From NCBI GenBank assembly GCA_937868205.1, contig CALMMC010000098.1, forward strand, positions 1 through 31,843: DNA of 31,843 bases, in the 5' to 3' direction. The position numbers were made by a program, and so were the translations under genes. The notes under the pieces were generated by a model. That model saw nothing but the letters and a program-made list of their open reading frames with translations, made no database searches and was not told where the DNA came from. The stretch is from JAAZPG01 sp012797375 (lineage in GTDB: Bacteria > Acidobacteriota > Aminicenantia > Aminicenantales > UBA4085). Shown piece after piece: positions 22,327-30,278 of the stretch; the first letter of the stretch is position 1, and every line of letters starts with the position of its first letter.

Positions 22327-25152
22327 ATGCGAGGTTATTTACTGAGAAATCGTGTCCCGGCCGCCGCCGTTGCGGCGCTTCTCGCTTTGGCCCTCCCCGC
22401 CCGCGCCCAGGTTCTCCCGTTCGAGGTCTTGGGCTTGAAGGAGGGGATTCCCCAGTCGCAGGTTTCTGCCCTGGCTCAGGACCGCGAGGGTTATCTGTGG
22501 GTGGGGACCTGGGGCGGGCTGGCCCGCTTCAACGGAGCTGAGTTCAAAAGCTTCTTCCGCGAGGACGGCCTGCCGAGCACCCGGATCCAGGAGCTGCTGG
22601 TCGCGTCCGACGGGACCCTGTGGATCGCCACAGTGGCCGGCGTCTCGCGAATCGCCGGCCGTCGCCTCGAAATCCTCCCCGATCAGGCCGTGAGCATGGT
22701 TCGCTGCCGGGCCTTGGCCGAGGACGCCCGAAAGCGGATCTGGGTCGGAACCGACGACGGCCCGGCGGTCTTCGACGGGGAAACCTGGTTCCTCTTCCAT
22801 CCCGGAAGCGGGGAGAAGGGACCCGTGGTCTATGACATCCTCTCCGACCGCGAAGGCGTTCTGGTCGCGGCCGCCAACGGCTTGTGGCGCTTTTCCGGCG
22901 ACGCGTCGCCCGATGCGGTCGTTTCTCCGGCCGGGCTCGAACCGGCGGACTTCCGGGCCTTGGCGGTCACCGCCGAGGGGCTGTGGTTGGGCACGGCCGG
23001 GGCCGGCGTCTGGCTGCGGGACGGGGCGGACTGGCGCAAGATAACCGGTTCCCCCGTTCCACGGGCCGTATACAGCCTGACCGTCCAGCCGTCAGGAACG
23101 CTGTACGCGGCCACGGTCGACGACGGCGTGTTTCTCAAGCGCCCCGGCGCGTCCGTCTTCGAACACTGGGGGGTCGAAAACGGCCTTCCCTCGAACCTCG
23201 TCAGCGTGGTCCTTGAGGACCGGGAGAAAAGCGTCTGGGTGGGCACGGACATCGGCGGCCTGGCCCGCCTGAGCAACCTGGCCGTGATCAACCACACCGG
23301 CAACCAGGGATTGCCGAGCGCTTGTGTTTTCGGCATCACTCCGGGAGAGGATTCCGACTCGCTCTGGCTGGGGACGATGCGCGGAGCGGTCCACTACCTG
23401 GTCCGGCCGCATCCCCGGGTTCTCGAAACGATTCGGGCGGCCGACGGTCTGGACAACGAGTGGGTCTGGAAGGCGCTCCGGACCGCCGATGGAACCCTTT
23501 GGATTCTGACCGACACCGCCCTCCATTTCCGCCGGCCCGGGGAAAAGGCCGTCCATCCCCTGCCTCCCCATGTCTCCTTCCCGCGGACGAATCCCTACGA
23601 CATCGTTCTCGACGGAGCGGGGAATCTCTGGGGGTGCGGCGAGTGGAGCGGCGGCGGCCTGGCCCGCCGCGATGCCGGCGGAACGTGGCGCATTTGGAAC
23701 ACGACCGTGACGGGGGAACCTCTGACAGCCGTCCATCACTTGGCCCGGAGCCGGCGGGGCGGCGTCTGGGCCGTGGCCAAGAGCCGGTTCTTTTATTGCG
23801 ACGGCGAAACCGTCGCCCCGCTCGAAACCCGTTGTCCCCTGGAGACCGGGGTCAACATCTCCTCCATCCTCGAGGATAGCGCCGGCCGCCTCTGGGCCGG
23901 CAACGACGCCGGCCTGGCCGTGCTCGAGGCCGGCGGCCGGTGGCGCCTGTTCAACGCGAAGGATCATCCCGGCTTTGCCAATCATCACGTGTTCTCGATC
24001 GGCGAGGACTGGAAGGGGACGATTTGGGTCAACACGGCCCGCGGCGTTTTCCGCTTCCTGTCCGAGTACCGGGTGGAGGCCTTCACGCCCGACGATGGCC
24101 TGGCCGACTGGGAAACCAACGCCCAGGGCTTTTTCAACGATTCACGCGGAGACATCTGGATCGGAACCGTCAACGGTTTGTCCCAGTACAATCCGACCGG
24201 CCGCATCCCCAATACAGAACCGCCCGGGCTTGCGATCGAAAGCGTCCGCCTGCCCGGCCGGACGGTGGAATACCCGGCCGGGCTCGACCTGGCCTGGAAC
24301 GAGCGGACGATCGTCTGCAACGTCGCCGTCCTCTCCTTCCGAGGCCGCAGCCGGGCCGCCTACCGCGCCCGCCTGGAGGGATTGGAGGGCGACTGGCTGC
24401 CCTTGAGCCGGCGGGAGGAGCTCCGTTACACCAACCTCCCGGCCGGCGATTTGAAGCTCCTTCTCCAGCCGGTCAACGAGTCGGGCGTCTGGGGCGAGGT
24501 CGTTACCCTGCCCATCCGCGTCCGGCCGCCGTTCTGGATGACCGGGGCGTTCCGCGCGGGCGCGGTTGTCTTCCTCCTGGCCGCGGCCTTCGCCGCCTAC
24601 CGCTGGCGGACCCTCCTGCTTCTGCGCCGCAACCGCGAGCTCCAACGTGAGGTCGGCAAGCGGACGGCCGAGCTGGAATACCTGGCCGCGTATGACCCGC
24701 TGACCGCCCTTTACAACCGCCGGGCCGTCCTGGCCTTCCTCGAGCGGGAATTGAAGCCGGAGCGCGGCGGGAACCGCCGCCTGGGCTGCATCATGGTGGA
24801 CCTCAACCGCTTCAAGCAGGTCAACGACACCCTGGGTCATGCCGCCGGAGATCAAGTCCTCAAGGACATGGCCGGGAAAATCAAGGAGTGCCTGCGTCCC
24901 GGCGACGCCCTGGGCCGCTTGGGCGGGGACGAGTTCCTGGTCGTTCTGCCCGGGGCCGACGGGGCGGCCCTGAAATCGGTTGAGGGCCGCATCAGCGGCT
25001 TGGCCTGTCAGGCGGGCGAGGGAAGCGCGGCCGTGACCGTCACCGCCGCCTGCGGCTCGGTGGAGGTTCCTCCGGCGACGAACGCCGCCGTGGCCGCGGT
25101 CCTGGCCGCGGCCGACGACTTGCTTTTCCAGGTCAAGCGGTCGCGCCGCTGA
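22327..25152 (+). CDS. two-component-type propeller sensor with GGDEF diguanylate cyclase
   Basis: 941 residues. A signal/anchor (VAALLALALPARA) is followed by a large periplasmic sensor at about 29-630 built of Reg_prop propeller repeats (YLWVGTWGGLARF, RIWVGTDDG, SVWVGTDIGGLARL, SLWLGTMRGAV, IWIGTVNGLSQYNP). A Y_Y_Y-type beta domain spans about 640-735, one membrane helix about 742-760, a short coiled linker follows, and a GGDEF domain spans about 785-940. The active motif GGDEF is intact (866-870), and the inhibitory RxxD site (RPGD, 857-860) lies exactly 5 residues upstream, so it should make cyclic di-GMP and be product-inhibited. The sensor is the one known from hybrid two-component systems that detect glycans, here joined to a cyclase instead of a kinase. 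The ATG at 22327 has only a weak ribosome site. The DUF6512-like gene follows at 13 bp. Confidence 0.93.
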   Translation: MRGYLLRNRVPAAAVAALLALALPARAQVLPFEVLGLKEGIPQSQVSALAQDREGYLWVGTWGGLARFNGAEFKSFFREDGLPSTRIQELLVASDGTLWIATVAGVSRIAGRRLEILPDQAVSMVRCRALAEDARKRIWVGTDDGPAVFDGETWFLFHPGSGEKGPVVYDILSDREGVLVAAANGLWRFSGDASPDAVVSPAGLEPADFRALAVTAEGLWLGTAGAGVWLRDGADWRKITGSPVPRAVYSLTVQPSGTLYAATVDDGVFLKRPGASVFEHWGVENGLPSNLVSVVLEDREKSVWVGTDIGGLARLSNLAVINHTGNQGLPSACVFGITPGEDSDSLWLGTMRGAVHYLVRPHPRVLETIRAADGLDNEWVWKALRTADGTLWILTDTALHFRRPGEKAVHPLPPHVSFPRTNPYDIVLDGAGNLWGCGEWSGGGLARRDAGGTWRIWNTTVTGEPLTAVHHLARSRRGGVWAVAKSRFFYCDGETVAPLETRCPLETGVNISSILEDSAGRLWAGNDAGLAVLEAGGRWRLFNAKDHPGFANHHVFSIGEDWKGTIWVNTARGVFRFLSEYRVEAFTPDDGLADWETNAQGFFNDSRGDIWIGTVNGLSQYNPTGRIPNTEPPGLAIESVRLPGRTVEYPAGLDLAWNERTIVCNVAVLSFRGRSRAAYRARLEGLEGDWLPLSRREELRYTNLPAGDLKLLLQPVNESGVWGEVVTLPIRVRPPFWMTGAFRAGAVVFLLAAAFAAYRWRTLLLLRRNRELQREVGKRTAELEYLAAYDPLTALYNRRAVLAFLERELKPERGGNRRLGCIMVDLNRFKQVNDTLGHAAGDQVLKDMAGKIKECLRPGDALGRLGGDEFLVVLPGADGAALKSVEGRISGLACQAGEGSAAVTVTAACGSVEVPPATNAAVAAVLAAADDLLFQVKRSRR

Positions 25153-25165
25153 GGGAGGTTTGCGG

Positions 25166-25711
25166 ATGCATCAGACGACAGACCGAAGGGCGATCGCCGT
25201 CTGGGAAGCGGCCGGGGCGGTCTTCATCATCTTGGCCGGCTCGGCCCTCCATTTCGTGTTCGTCTGGAGCGGGAAGCAACGTCCGATCGCTTGGCTGGCC
25301 GCGGTCAACGAGAGCACGTGGGAGCATTTCAAGCTGGCCTTCTGGCCGGCCCTGCTCTTCGCCCTGGTCGAGCTTCCGTTTCTGAAAAAGCGGACCGGGA
25401 ATTTCTGGACCGCGAAGGCCGCCGGCCTCTGGGCCATGCCGGTCGTCATCGGCGCCGTCTTCTACGCGTACCGGGCGGTCCTGGGGAGGCATTTCCTTTG
25501 GGCCGACATCCTCTTGTTCGTCGTCGCCGTCTGCGCCGGACAGGCGGCGAGCGTTCGGATCCTGACCGCTCCTCCCCAGCCCCGGACGCGGCGGCGGCTG
25601 GCTTATTTCGCCTTGGTTCTTCTTTTCCTCGCCTTCGCCCTGTTCACTTATTTTCCCCCGAAGATCTTCCTTTTCGCCGATCCGCGAAACGGGGGATACG
25701 GAATCCTCTGA
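25166..25711 (+). CDS. DUF6512-like integral membrane protein
   Basis: 181 residues with about six hydrophobic helices. The conserved-looking segment HFVFVWSGKQRPIAWLAAVN followed by ESTWEHFKLAFWP, at the end of the first helix and start of the second, is the hallmark of the DUF6512 group as I remember it; the function of that group is unknown. The ATG at 25166 has GGGAGG 7 nt upstream; the frame also extends two codons back to a TTG. It starts 13 bp after the cyclase gene in the same direction and is probably co-transcribed. Confidence 0.8.
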   Translation: MHQTTDRRAIAVWEAAGAVFIILAGSALHFVFVWSGKQRPIAWLAAVNESTWEHFKLAFWPALLFALVELPFLKKRTGNFWTAKAAGLWAMPVVIGAVFYAYRAVLGRHFLWADILLFVVAVCAGQAASVRILTAPPQPRTRRRLAYFALVLLFLAFALFTYFPPKIFLFADPRNGGYGIL

Positions 25712-25862
25712 CGCTTGTGCGGAATTCGACCCGGCGGATTTCAAAATCGCCCGGCAAGGCAGGCCGTTTCCCGGCGGCCGGCGCAATGATCCGCCCGCGG
25801 GAGAAAACCCCTCGTATTCAACGAGGCCGTGTCCTTTCCCCCGATGAATCTCGTCTTCCTCT

Positions 25863-26633
25863 CTAGACGGAATATAAAACGAGGATAAAGCTGACCGTGG
25901 AAACCAAGTTGCATAAACAATGAAATACGATGGCGATGGAGATGTTGTTTTCTTTCCAGGCCATGTACGCGGCCGGTAAAAACGCGCTGATCCGGAAAAG
26001 GTTTTGAAAAGGCAGCCACAGATGATACAGGGAAAACAGGACGGTCATGATGATCGGCGCGCGTCTTCCAAATCGGCTGATTTTTGAAGTGAGGTATCCT
26101 CTAAAAAAAAGCTCTTCCACAACCGGGCCGACAAACACGTTGAAAACGCCGTACCCAATGCAGGTCCACAACACCATATTCTTGGGATACTGTCTCAAGA
26201 GCTCGAAATTCGTCCAGTCAAAATACGCGGGCAAGACGGCCCCTAATTTTCCGGATATCGGCGACGTCAGAAGGCTTTCCAAGGGCTTCACGACAATCGA
26301 CAGAATTCCCGCCAAGCCAAAGAGCATGACTCCGATCAGAAGGGTCCGCGCCGCTTTCGGCTTTTTCTGATTCACAAGGGCGCTCTTCAATGAATAACGG
26401 CCGAACTCCTTTTTCCCGGCGAAGAGGATGATCGCCAGTTCAGCAGGGAAAAGGATGATCGCCGCTAAAAGAAAGAACAATAAGAGCGAAGGAATGATCT
26501 TCTGCAGATGACCGATGGCCCAATAGGCGGCCGTCAAGACGGTTGCGGGGACAAAGATCAAAATCATCACTTTCGACAAGGAAAGATCGCGGCTTTTCAT
26601 TGAATCGATCGTTATCGGCTTTTCGACATGCAT
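25863..26633 (-). CDS. CPBP-family intramembrane metalloprotease
   Basis: 256 residues, about eight hydrophobic segments. The CPBP (CAAX protease and bacteriocin-processing, Rce1-like) motifs are complete: EExxxR at 173-178 (VVEELFFRGYL), the second motif FSLYHLW with His204, and IVFHCLCN with His238 and Asn242. These form the membrane-embedded metal site. Bacterial members process prenylated or bacteriocin-type substrates or act in immunity; no substrate gene is adjacent. The ATG at 26633 was chosen because the frame upstream of it has no membrane or family character and AAAGGAG lies just ahead. Base composition is nearer 50% GC than in the cyclase gene next door. Confidence 0.88.
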   Translation of the reverse strand: MHVEKPITIDSMKSRDLSLSKVMILIFVPATVLTAAYWAIGHLQKIIPSLLLFFLLAAIILFPAELAIILFAGKKEFGRYSLKSALVNQKKPKAARTLLIGVMLFGLAGILSIVVKPLESLLTSPISGKLGAVLPAYFDWTNFELLRQYPKNMVLWTCIGYGVFNVFVGPVVEELFFRGYLTSKISRFGRRAPIIMTVLFSLYHLWLPFQNLFRISAFLPAAYMAWKENNISIAIVFHCLCNLVSTVSFILVLYSV

Positions 26634-26792
26634 TGTCCGAGATTTCTCCTTTAAAGAACGGGCTTTGCGGGCGATTGACGATCCGCAAGATCGAAGAATG
26701 CGGAGCAACCCCATGGAAAGAGACGATCATCGTTCGGCGGATCTGTTGATTCACGGGACCGGCGGGCGGATAGATCGAAAGAGACGCGGTCT

Positions 26793-26818
26793 CCTCGGAT
26801 TTCGCCGGAGATCCGAGG
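26793..26818. other. inverted repeat between the CPBP and DUF998 genes
   Basis: CCTCGGAT (26793-26800) and ATCCGAGG (26811-26818) form a perfect 8-bp stem around a 10-nt loop. There is no T run on either side. It may protect the 3' end of the DUF998 transcript or separate the two genes. Confidence 0.4.
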
Positions 26819-26886
26819 GAAGCCATATCCCGGTCTTCTCTTTGACTTGCTTCCGCGCGCACCAAGCCGGCCTTTCAGATACCCGT

Positions 26887-27537
26887 TCAGGCTTTCTCGA
26901 GCTCGGAACGATGAGAACGAAATCCGTTGAATAAATAGACTCCCAGAACAGCGTTGAATCCGGTCGCGGCGAACAGGCTGAGACGCTCAAAGAGGGCGAA
27001 ATACCCGCGCGGGGCCACACTCGTTCCCACCGCGCCCGCGCCCATCGCGGCAAGAGCGATGGACGCCCAAATCGCCAGGGATCGATAACCATTCCTCCGA
27101 TACCCTCCGACCATGATCAAAATCAGCGAAACGAGGGAAAGGATCACAACCAGCGTCGTGACCACGTACACGTGCATCATATCCTGGAATGATCCCGCAT
27201 ATCCGCTGGTGGAAAGCGGAAACAGGGGATAGCCGACCGCGGAAACCCAATTCATCGCGGCAAAAGCATAAATTCCGATTCGCAGCGTTTTATTCAATTT
27301 TCCCTGGATGAAAACACACGCCATCATGATGGAAACCAGTCCGCCCACGCCGTAAAGGCAGCTCAATTGATTCCACAGATCTTTTGAGGGGGCGTTGGCC
27401 GCGCTCAAATCGCTGACCGCCTGCCTCATCCAGTCATACCCGGGATAGGCCGATGGAGCCCAGACAACCGCGGCGGCGTAGGAAAGCAGGCTGACGACGC
27501 CCAATAAACCCAGTCCGTTGATGAACGGCCTTTTCAT
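26887..27537 (-). CDS. DUF998-family membrane protein
   Basis: 216 residues with six predicted helices. The N-terminal pattern fits DUF998: a first helix (GLLGVVSLLSYAAAVVWAP), then YPGYDWMRQAVSDLSAANAP (the Q-x-V-S-D-L-S element is characteristic), then WNQLSCLYGVGGLVSIMMAC and VGYPLFPLSTSG. The function of the family is unknown. It may share a transcript with the CPBP gene 253 bp downstream, although a hairpin lies between them. Confidence 0.85.
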   Translation of the reverse strand: MKRPFINGLGLLGVVSLLSYAAAVVWAPSAYPGYDWMRQAVSDLSAANAPSKDLWNQLSCLYGVGGLVSIMMACVFIQGKLNKTLRIGIYAFAAMNWVSAVGYPLFPLSTSGYAGSFQDMMHVYVVTTLVVILSLVSLILIMVGGYRRNGYRSLAIWASIALAAMGAGAVGTSVAPRGYFALFERLSLFAATGFNAVLGVYLFNGFRSHRSELEKA

Positions 27538-27961
27538 TTTTTGTTTATGCCGTTTTTATGCTTTTCTATCCCTCGATGCGGCTTCTCCTCCGCGGGACAC
27601 GGCAGGCTCCTCGAGATTTCCGCCTTGGATTCTTTTCATTGCCCTTCGCGTCTCCAAGCCCCCGCGGTTATCACGAGCGTTTTCCGGGCGTGGAAACACC
27701 GGGATGACTTTATCATAGAATCGCCCCCCCCTGGAAACAACCTGTTTTCCCATGAGCGTCTTTCTGCAGGCGCCGTCCGCCGCTTTGGCCGGGTTGAGAC
27801 GGACCGCCGGCCCGGAGGCGCTGAAGTTTCGATTCCTCTCTCCAGGCCCTCCATGATCCGGGGCGGATCGGATTTGAATCTGTTCTTTATGGTGGATTAG
27901 AGAAAACGGGCGATGGGATGGTCGGCCGGTCATTCAACCCCTTGAATGATCCGCTCCGGTT
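27538..27961. other. gene-less stretch
   Basis: No convincing gene on either strand. The frames that are open lack ribosome sites and read as low-complexity, Arg/Gly-rich protein. Nothing repeated or structured stands out apart from a C-run at about 27722-27730. The promoter of the next gene begins at 27962. Confidence 0.5.
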
Positions 27962-27990
27962 TTGACATCCCCGCCGGCCTCGCGTATAAA
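27962..27990 (+). promoter_or_regulatory. strong sigma-70-type promoter for the M19 peptidase gene
   Basis: TTGACA (27962-27967), 17 bp, TATAAA (27985-27990), near consensus. Expected transcription start is about 27997, followed by a 34-nt leader with GAAAGGA before the ATG at 28031. Confidence 0.85.
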
Positions 27991-28030
27991 ACTCGTTGAG
28001 GCAATCGTTTTGAAGAAAGGATAGCGCGGC

Positions 28031-29191
28031 ATGAGCATCACTCGGAGGGATTTCGTTCGCTTGGCGGGGATGGGGGCGACGGCGGCGGCTGCCGGCCTTG
28101 CGACGGCGTCCGCGAATACGGGACAGCCCGAGCCGCAGGCCGCTTCCGGGGGATTGAGCCCCGAGGAGCGGGGCATCCACCCGATCCTGGAAAAGGATCA
28201 CCCGTATATTTTCATCGACTCCTGCATGCAGATATGGCCCGACGCGCCCTTCGCCGACGCCCATCGCTACGGAGCCACGGTTTACGGCGTCACCGCCTGG
28301 GATCCGCACCTGGACGTGGACCAGGCCCTGGAAGGGCTGATGTTTTGGCGCGCCGCGGCCCGCAAGCATCCGAACCTGGCCGTCGTCACCACAGCCGCCG
28401 AGATCCCTGATCTAAAAAAAGCCGGCCGGTCCGGGCTGCTCTTGGCTTCCCAATGCGGGGATTTTATGGGCGACAAGCTCCATAGGCTCGAGGCCTTTTA
28501 CCGCTTGGGCCTGCGGATGCTGATTTTCGCTTACAGCCAGAGCAATCGCCTCTGCGGCGGCTGCCTCGACCAGGCCGACGGGGGATTGACCTCGCTGGGC
28601 GAGCTGGCCGTAGCCGAATGCAACCGCCTCGGATTGCTTCTGGATTGTTCCCATGTCGGGGCCCGCTCCGCCCTGGAGATCATCGAGCGAAGCGCTCAAC
28701 CGGTCGTCTTCAGCCACTCCGGAGCCGAAGCCGTCTCGTCCAATCCGCGCAACATCGACGATGACCGGATCAAGGCCTGCGCGGCCAAGGGCGGAGTCGT
28801 GGGGTTGTGCCCCTGGGGCCCGATGCTTCTCAAGAAGGGCCGGACCACGCGGCCGACCGTCGATGATTTCCTCAACCACATCGACCATGCCGCCCAGCTT
28901 GTCGGCGGCGTCGACCATATCGGCGTCGGAACGGACATGAGCCTGGGAACGTATCCGGAGCATAAGGTCGACCCGTGGGGCACGCCGGCCCTCAAGGACG
29001 TGACCGGATCTTATGACAAGCATATCAGCGCGAATATGCGCTCCCCGCTTCGGATGGCGGAGGGTTTCAGCCAATATGCCGATGTCGTCCATTTCGCCGA
29101 ACGCCTGGGAAAGCGCGGCTACGGCGACGCCGGCATCCGCAAGATCCTGGGCGGAAATTTCCTCCGGGTCTTTTCCCAAGTATGGAAGTGA
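28031..29191 (+). CDS. Tat-exported M19 (renal dipeptidase-like) protein with altered metal site
   Basis: 386 residues. A twin-arginine signal (SITRRDFVRLAGMGA, then an Ala-rich h-region) directs export of a folded protein. The body is a peptidase M19 barrel: LLLDCSHVGARSALEI with His208, VVFSHSG with His229, NPRNIDDDRIKACAAKGGVVG and VDHIGVGTD with Asp302 all match the family. Two expected parts are changed. The first-strand His-x-Asp (usually DxHxD) reads FIDSCMQIW (61-69), and the bridging Glu of the usual EG motif reads SQCGDF, with Gln141. Half the usual two-metal site is therefore missing. It may be inactive, use one metal, or do another reaction. It is transcribed alone from a strong promoter. 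Confidence 0.87.
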   Translation: MSITRRDFVRLAGMGATAAAAGLATASANTGQPEPQAASGGLSPEERGIHPILEKDHPYIFIDSCMQIWPDAPFADAHRYGATVYGVTAWDPHLDVDQALEGLMFWRAAARKHPNLAVVTTAAEIPDLKKAGRSGLLLASQCGDFMGDKLHRLEAFYRLGLRMLIFAYSQSNRLCGGCLDQADGGLTSLGELAVAECNRLGLLLDCSHVGARSALEIIERSAQPVVFSHSGAEAVSSNPRNIDDDRIKACAAKGGVVGLCPWGPMLLKKGRTTRPTVDDFLNHIDHAAQLVGGVDHIGVGTDMSLGTYPEHKVDPWGTPALKDVTGSYDKHISANMRSPLRMAEGFSQYADVVHFAERLGKRGYGDAGIRKILGGNFLRVFSQVWK

Positions 29192-29232
29192 GCCGGGAGG
29201 AGAACCGGGTCCCTCGTCCCATGCTCTTCTCC

Positions 29233-29961
29233 CTATCTTTCCGGAGCCAGCTCGCGGTCCAATAAATCGTCGTAACCCGGAAGCCAGGGGGAGTTGCCGG
29301 CGATATATGTTTCTCCCCCGAAAGGCAGCTTTTCCCAAAAATCCAGGGAGGAACGGGCTTCGAAGCGGGCCATGCGGCTGTCTTCGCCGCCGTCGCCCGG
29401 AGCGTCCAGAAATTTTCGGCAGACGCGGCCGTGAGCTCCGGCCCAAGTAAATAATATCTCCGGACAAGCGCGGCGAAGCGCCTCGACCAGCTCCCGCAGC
29501 CGGAGACGCAGCGAATCGGCCCGCCGCCGAAGCGTTTCCATTTCGGCCGCGGCCTCCCGGACTTCTCCGGCTTCGGGCCGGCCGCGGTCGATGAGGTCGC
29601 CCAGGCCGCCGGCCGAGTCCTCCAGCAAATTGATCTCGCGGCGCCGTTCTTCCAGGGCGCGGGCTTGGGAGAAGAGGAACGAGGCCGATTGGTCCGGATT
29701 CAGGCGCGTCAGCTCCTCGCTCTCTTCGCCGCCGTTCATGTGATATTCATAACAGCTGACGTAATCGTAGAGCGTGCCGCAGGCGGGGCAGCGCCGGGTA
29801 TGGCGTTTCTCCGGGTCTTGGCCCGAGGGATCGGGAAGAACGACCAGCCGTCCGGCCGCTTCGGGAAGCGGATTGTCGAGCTGCGGGGCGAGATACTTGG
29901 AAAAGGAGGTTTCGACATCCCGGAGCCGGCTGCAGATCGGGCATTCGCTTGCGGCGGCCAT
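29233..29961 (-). CDS. zinc-ribbon coiled-coil protein, unknown function
   Basis: 242 residues. Two Cys pairs at the N-terminus (ECPICSRL and RCPACGTLYDY, about 50 residues apart) form a zinc ribbon. A heptad-like helical region rich in Arg and Glu follows (about 115-180: SQARALEERRREINLLEDS, then VREAAAEMETLRRRADSLRL), and then a C-terminal part with Trp/Phe-rich motifs (FWEKLPFGG). No family is recognised. The frame is open up to 30144, but the ATG at 29961 fits: it lies right at the expected transcription start of the TATAAT promoter at 29969, and the residues before it look non-coding. It converges with the M19 gene and diverges from the cysteine synthase. Confidence 0.72.
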   Translation of the reverse strand: MAAASECPICSRLRDVETSFSKYLAPQLDNPLPEAAGRLVVLPDPSGQDPEKRHTRRCPACGTLYDYVSCYEYHMNGGEESEELTRLNPDQSASFLFSQARALEERRREINLLEDSAGGLGDLIDRGRPEAGEVREAAAEMETLRRRADSLRLRLRELVEALRRACPEILFTWAGAHGRVCRKFLDAPGDGGEDSRMARFEARSSLDFWEKLPFGGETYIAGNSPWLPGYDDLLDRELAPER

Positions 29962-29968
29962 GGCCTCG

Positions 29969-29997
29969 ATTATACGGGGCTCCCGGCGGGACGGCAA
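29969..29997 (-). promoter_or_regulatory. promoter giving a nearly leaderless transcript for the zinc-ribbon gene
   Basis: On the minus strand, TTGCCG (29992-29997), 17 bp, TATAAT (29969-29974). The start codon A is at 29961, only 8 bp after the -10 box, so transcription should begin at or within a base or two of the ATG. Confidence 0.72.
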
Positions 29998-30087
29998 GGA
30001 CACAAGGAAGCGGCCTCGATCCGACCGCCGCCGGCCCTGAATCGATTCGCCTATGATGCCGATCCTCTCGTTTAACCAAGATTTTTC

Positions 30088-30116
30088 TTGCCGGCGGCCC
30101 GGGAATGCGCTAAAAT
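30088..30116 (+). promoter_or_regulatory. promoter for the Cys leader peptide and cysteine synthase
   Basis: TTGCCG (30088-30093), 17 bp, TAAAAT (30111-30116). Expected start about 30123, four bases before the ATG of the leader peptide and about 150 nt before the synthase. It uses the same TTGCCG -35 box as the divergent promoter at 29992. Confidence 0.7.
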
Positions 30117-30126
30117 GCCGCCCGTC

Positions 30127-30216
30127 ATGACGATCGACAGCCAAAGAAACCGCGGAATCCTATCCCGGTTCTCCGTTCTCGGCTGTCTCTGCTGCGGGCG
30201 ACCCGCCGCCCGCTGA
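30127..30216 (+). CDS. Cys-rich leader peptide, putative cysteine attenuator
   Basis: A 29-residue frame, MTIDSQRNRGILSRFSVLG followed by CLCCGRPAAR and a TGA. Three of four consecutive codons are Cys (TGT CTC TGC TGC, 30184-30195), right before a hairpin and upstream of a cysteine synthase gene. It starts about 4 nt after the predicted transcription start, so it would be translated as a nearly leaderless message. The arrangement is that of an amino-acid leader peptide whose ribosome stalls when charged tRNA-Cys is scarce. Poly-Cys leader frames that control sulfur genes are known in mycobacteria; I know of none in diderm phyla of this kind. The frame is short and its translation is not proven. 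Confidence 0.55.
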   Translation: MTIDSQRNRGILSRFSVLGCLCCGRPAAR

Positions 30217-30241
30217 ATCCCCCGCCCCCGCCGCCGTTTTT
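30194..30241 (+). promoter_or_regulatory. attenuator hairpin and C-rich/T-run segment
   Basis: GCGGGCG (30194-30200) and CGCCCGC (30207-30213) form a perfect 7-bp GC stem with a 6-nt loop. The left arm begins inside the last Cys codon of the leader peptide, so a ribosome paused there would cover it. A C-rich, G-poor segment (30218-30235), then TTTTT (30237-30241), follows; it could serve as a Rho loading site, or the CGCCC parts could pair alternatively with GGGCG. Exact mechanism inferred. Confidence 0.5.
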
Positions 30242-30278
30242 CTTTCCATGACGTTGTCCGTCAATCGACAGGAGCATG

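Noticed and set aside
25712..25862. Possible further IS91 relic (GATTTCAAAA, ATGATCCGC and GAGAAAA words as near 22169-22212)
   Set aside because: The shared words are short and their spacing differs; not enough to claim homology by eye.
27556..27933. A 125-codon minus-strand frame in the gap before the M19 gene
   Set aside because: No ribosome site, no recognisable motif, Arg/Gly-rich composition; more likely non-coding.
29962..30144. Upstream extension of the zinc-ribbon gene to 30144
   Set aside because: The extra 61 codons are Arg-rich without family character and lie upstream of and across the gene's promoter; the ATG at 29961 fits the promoter.
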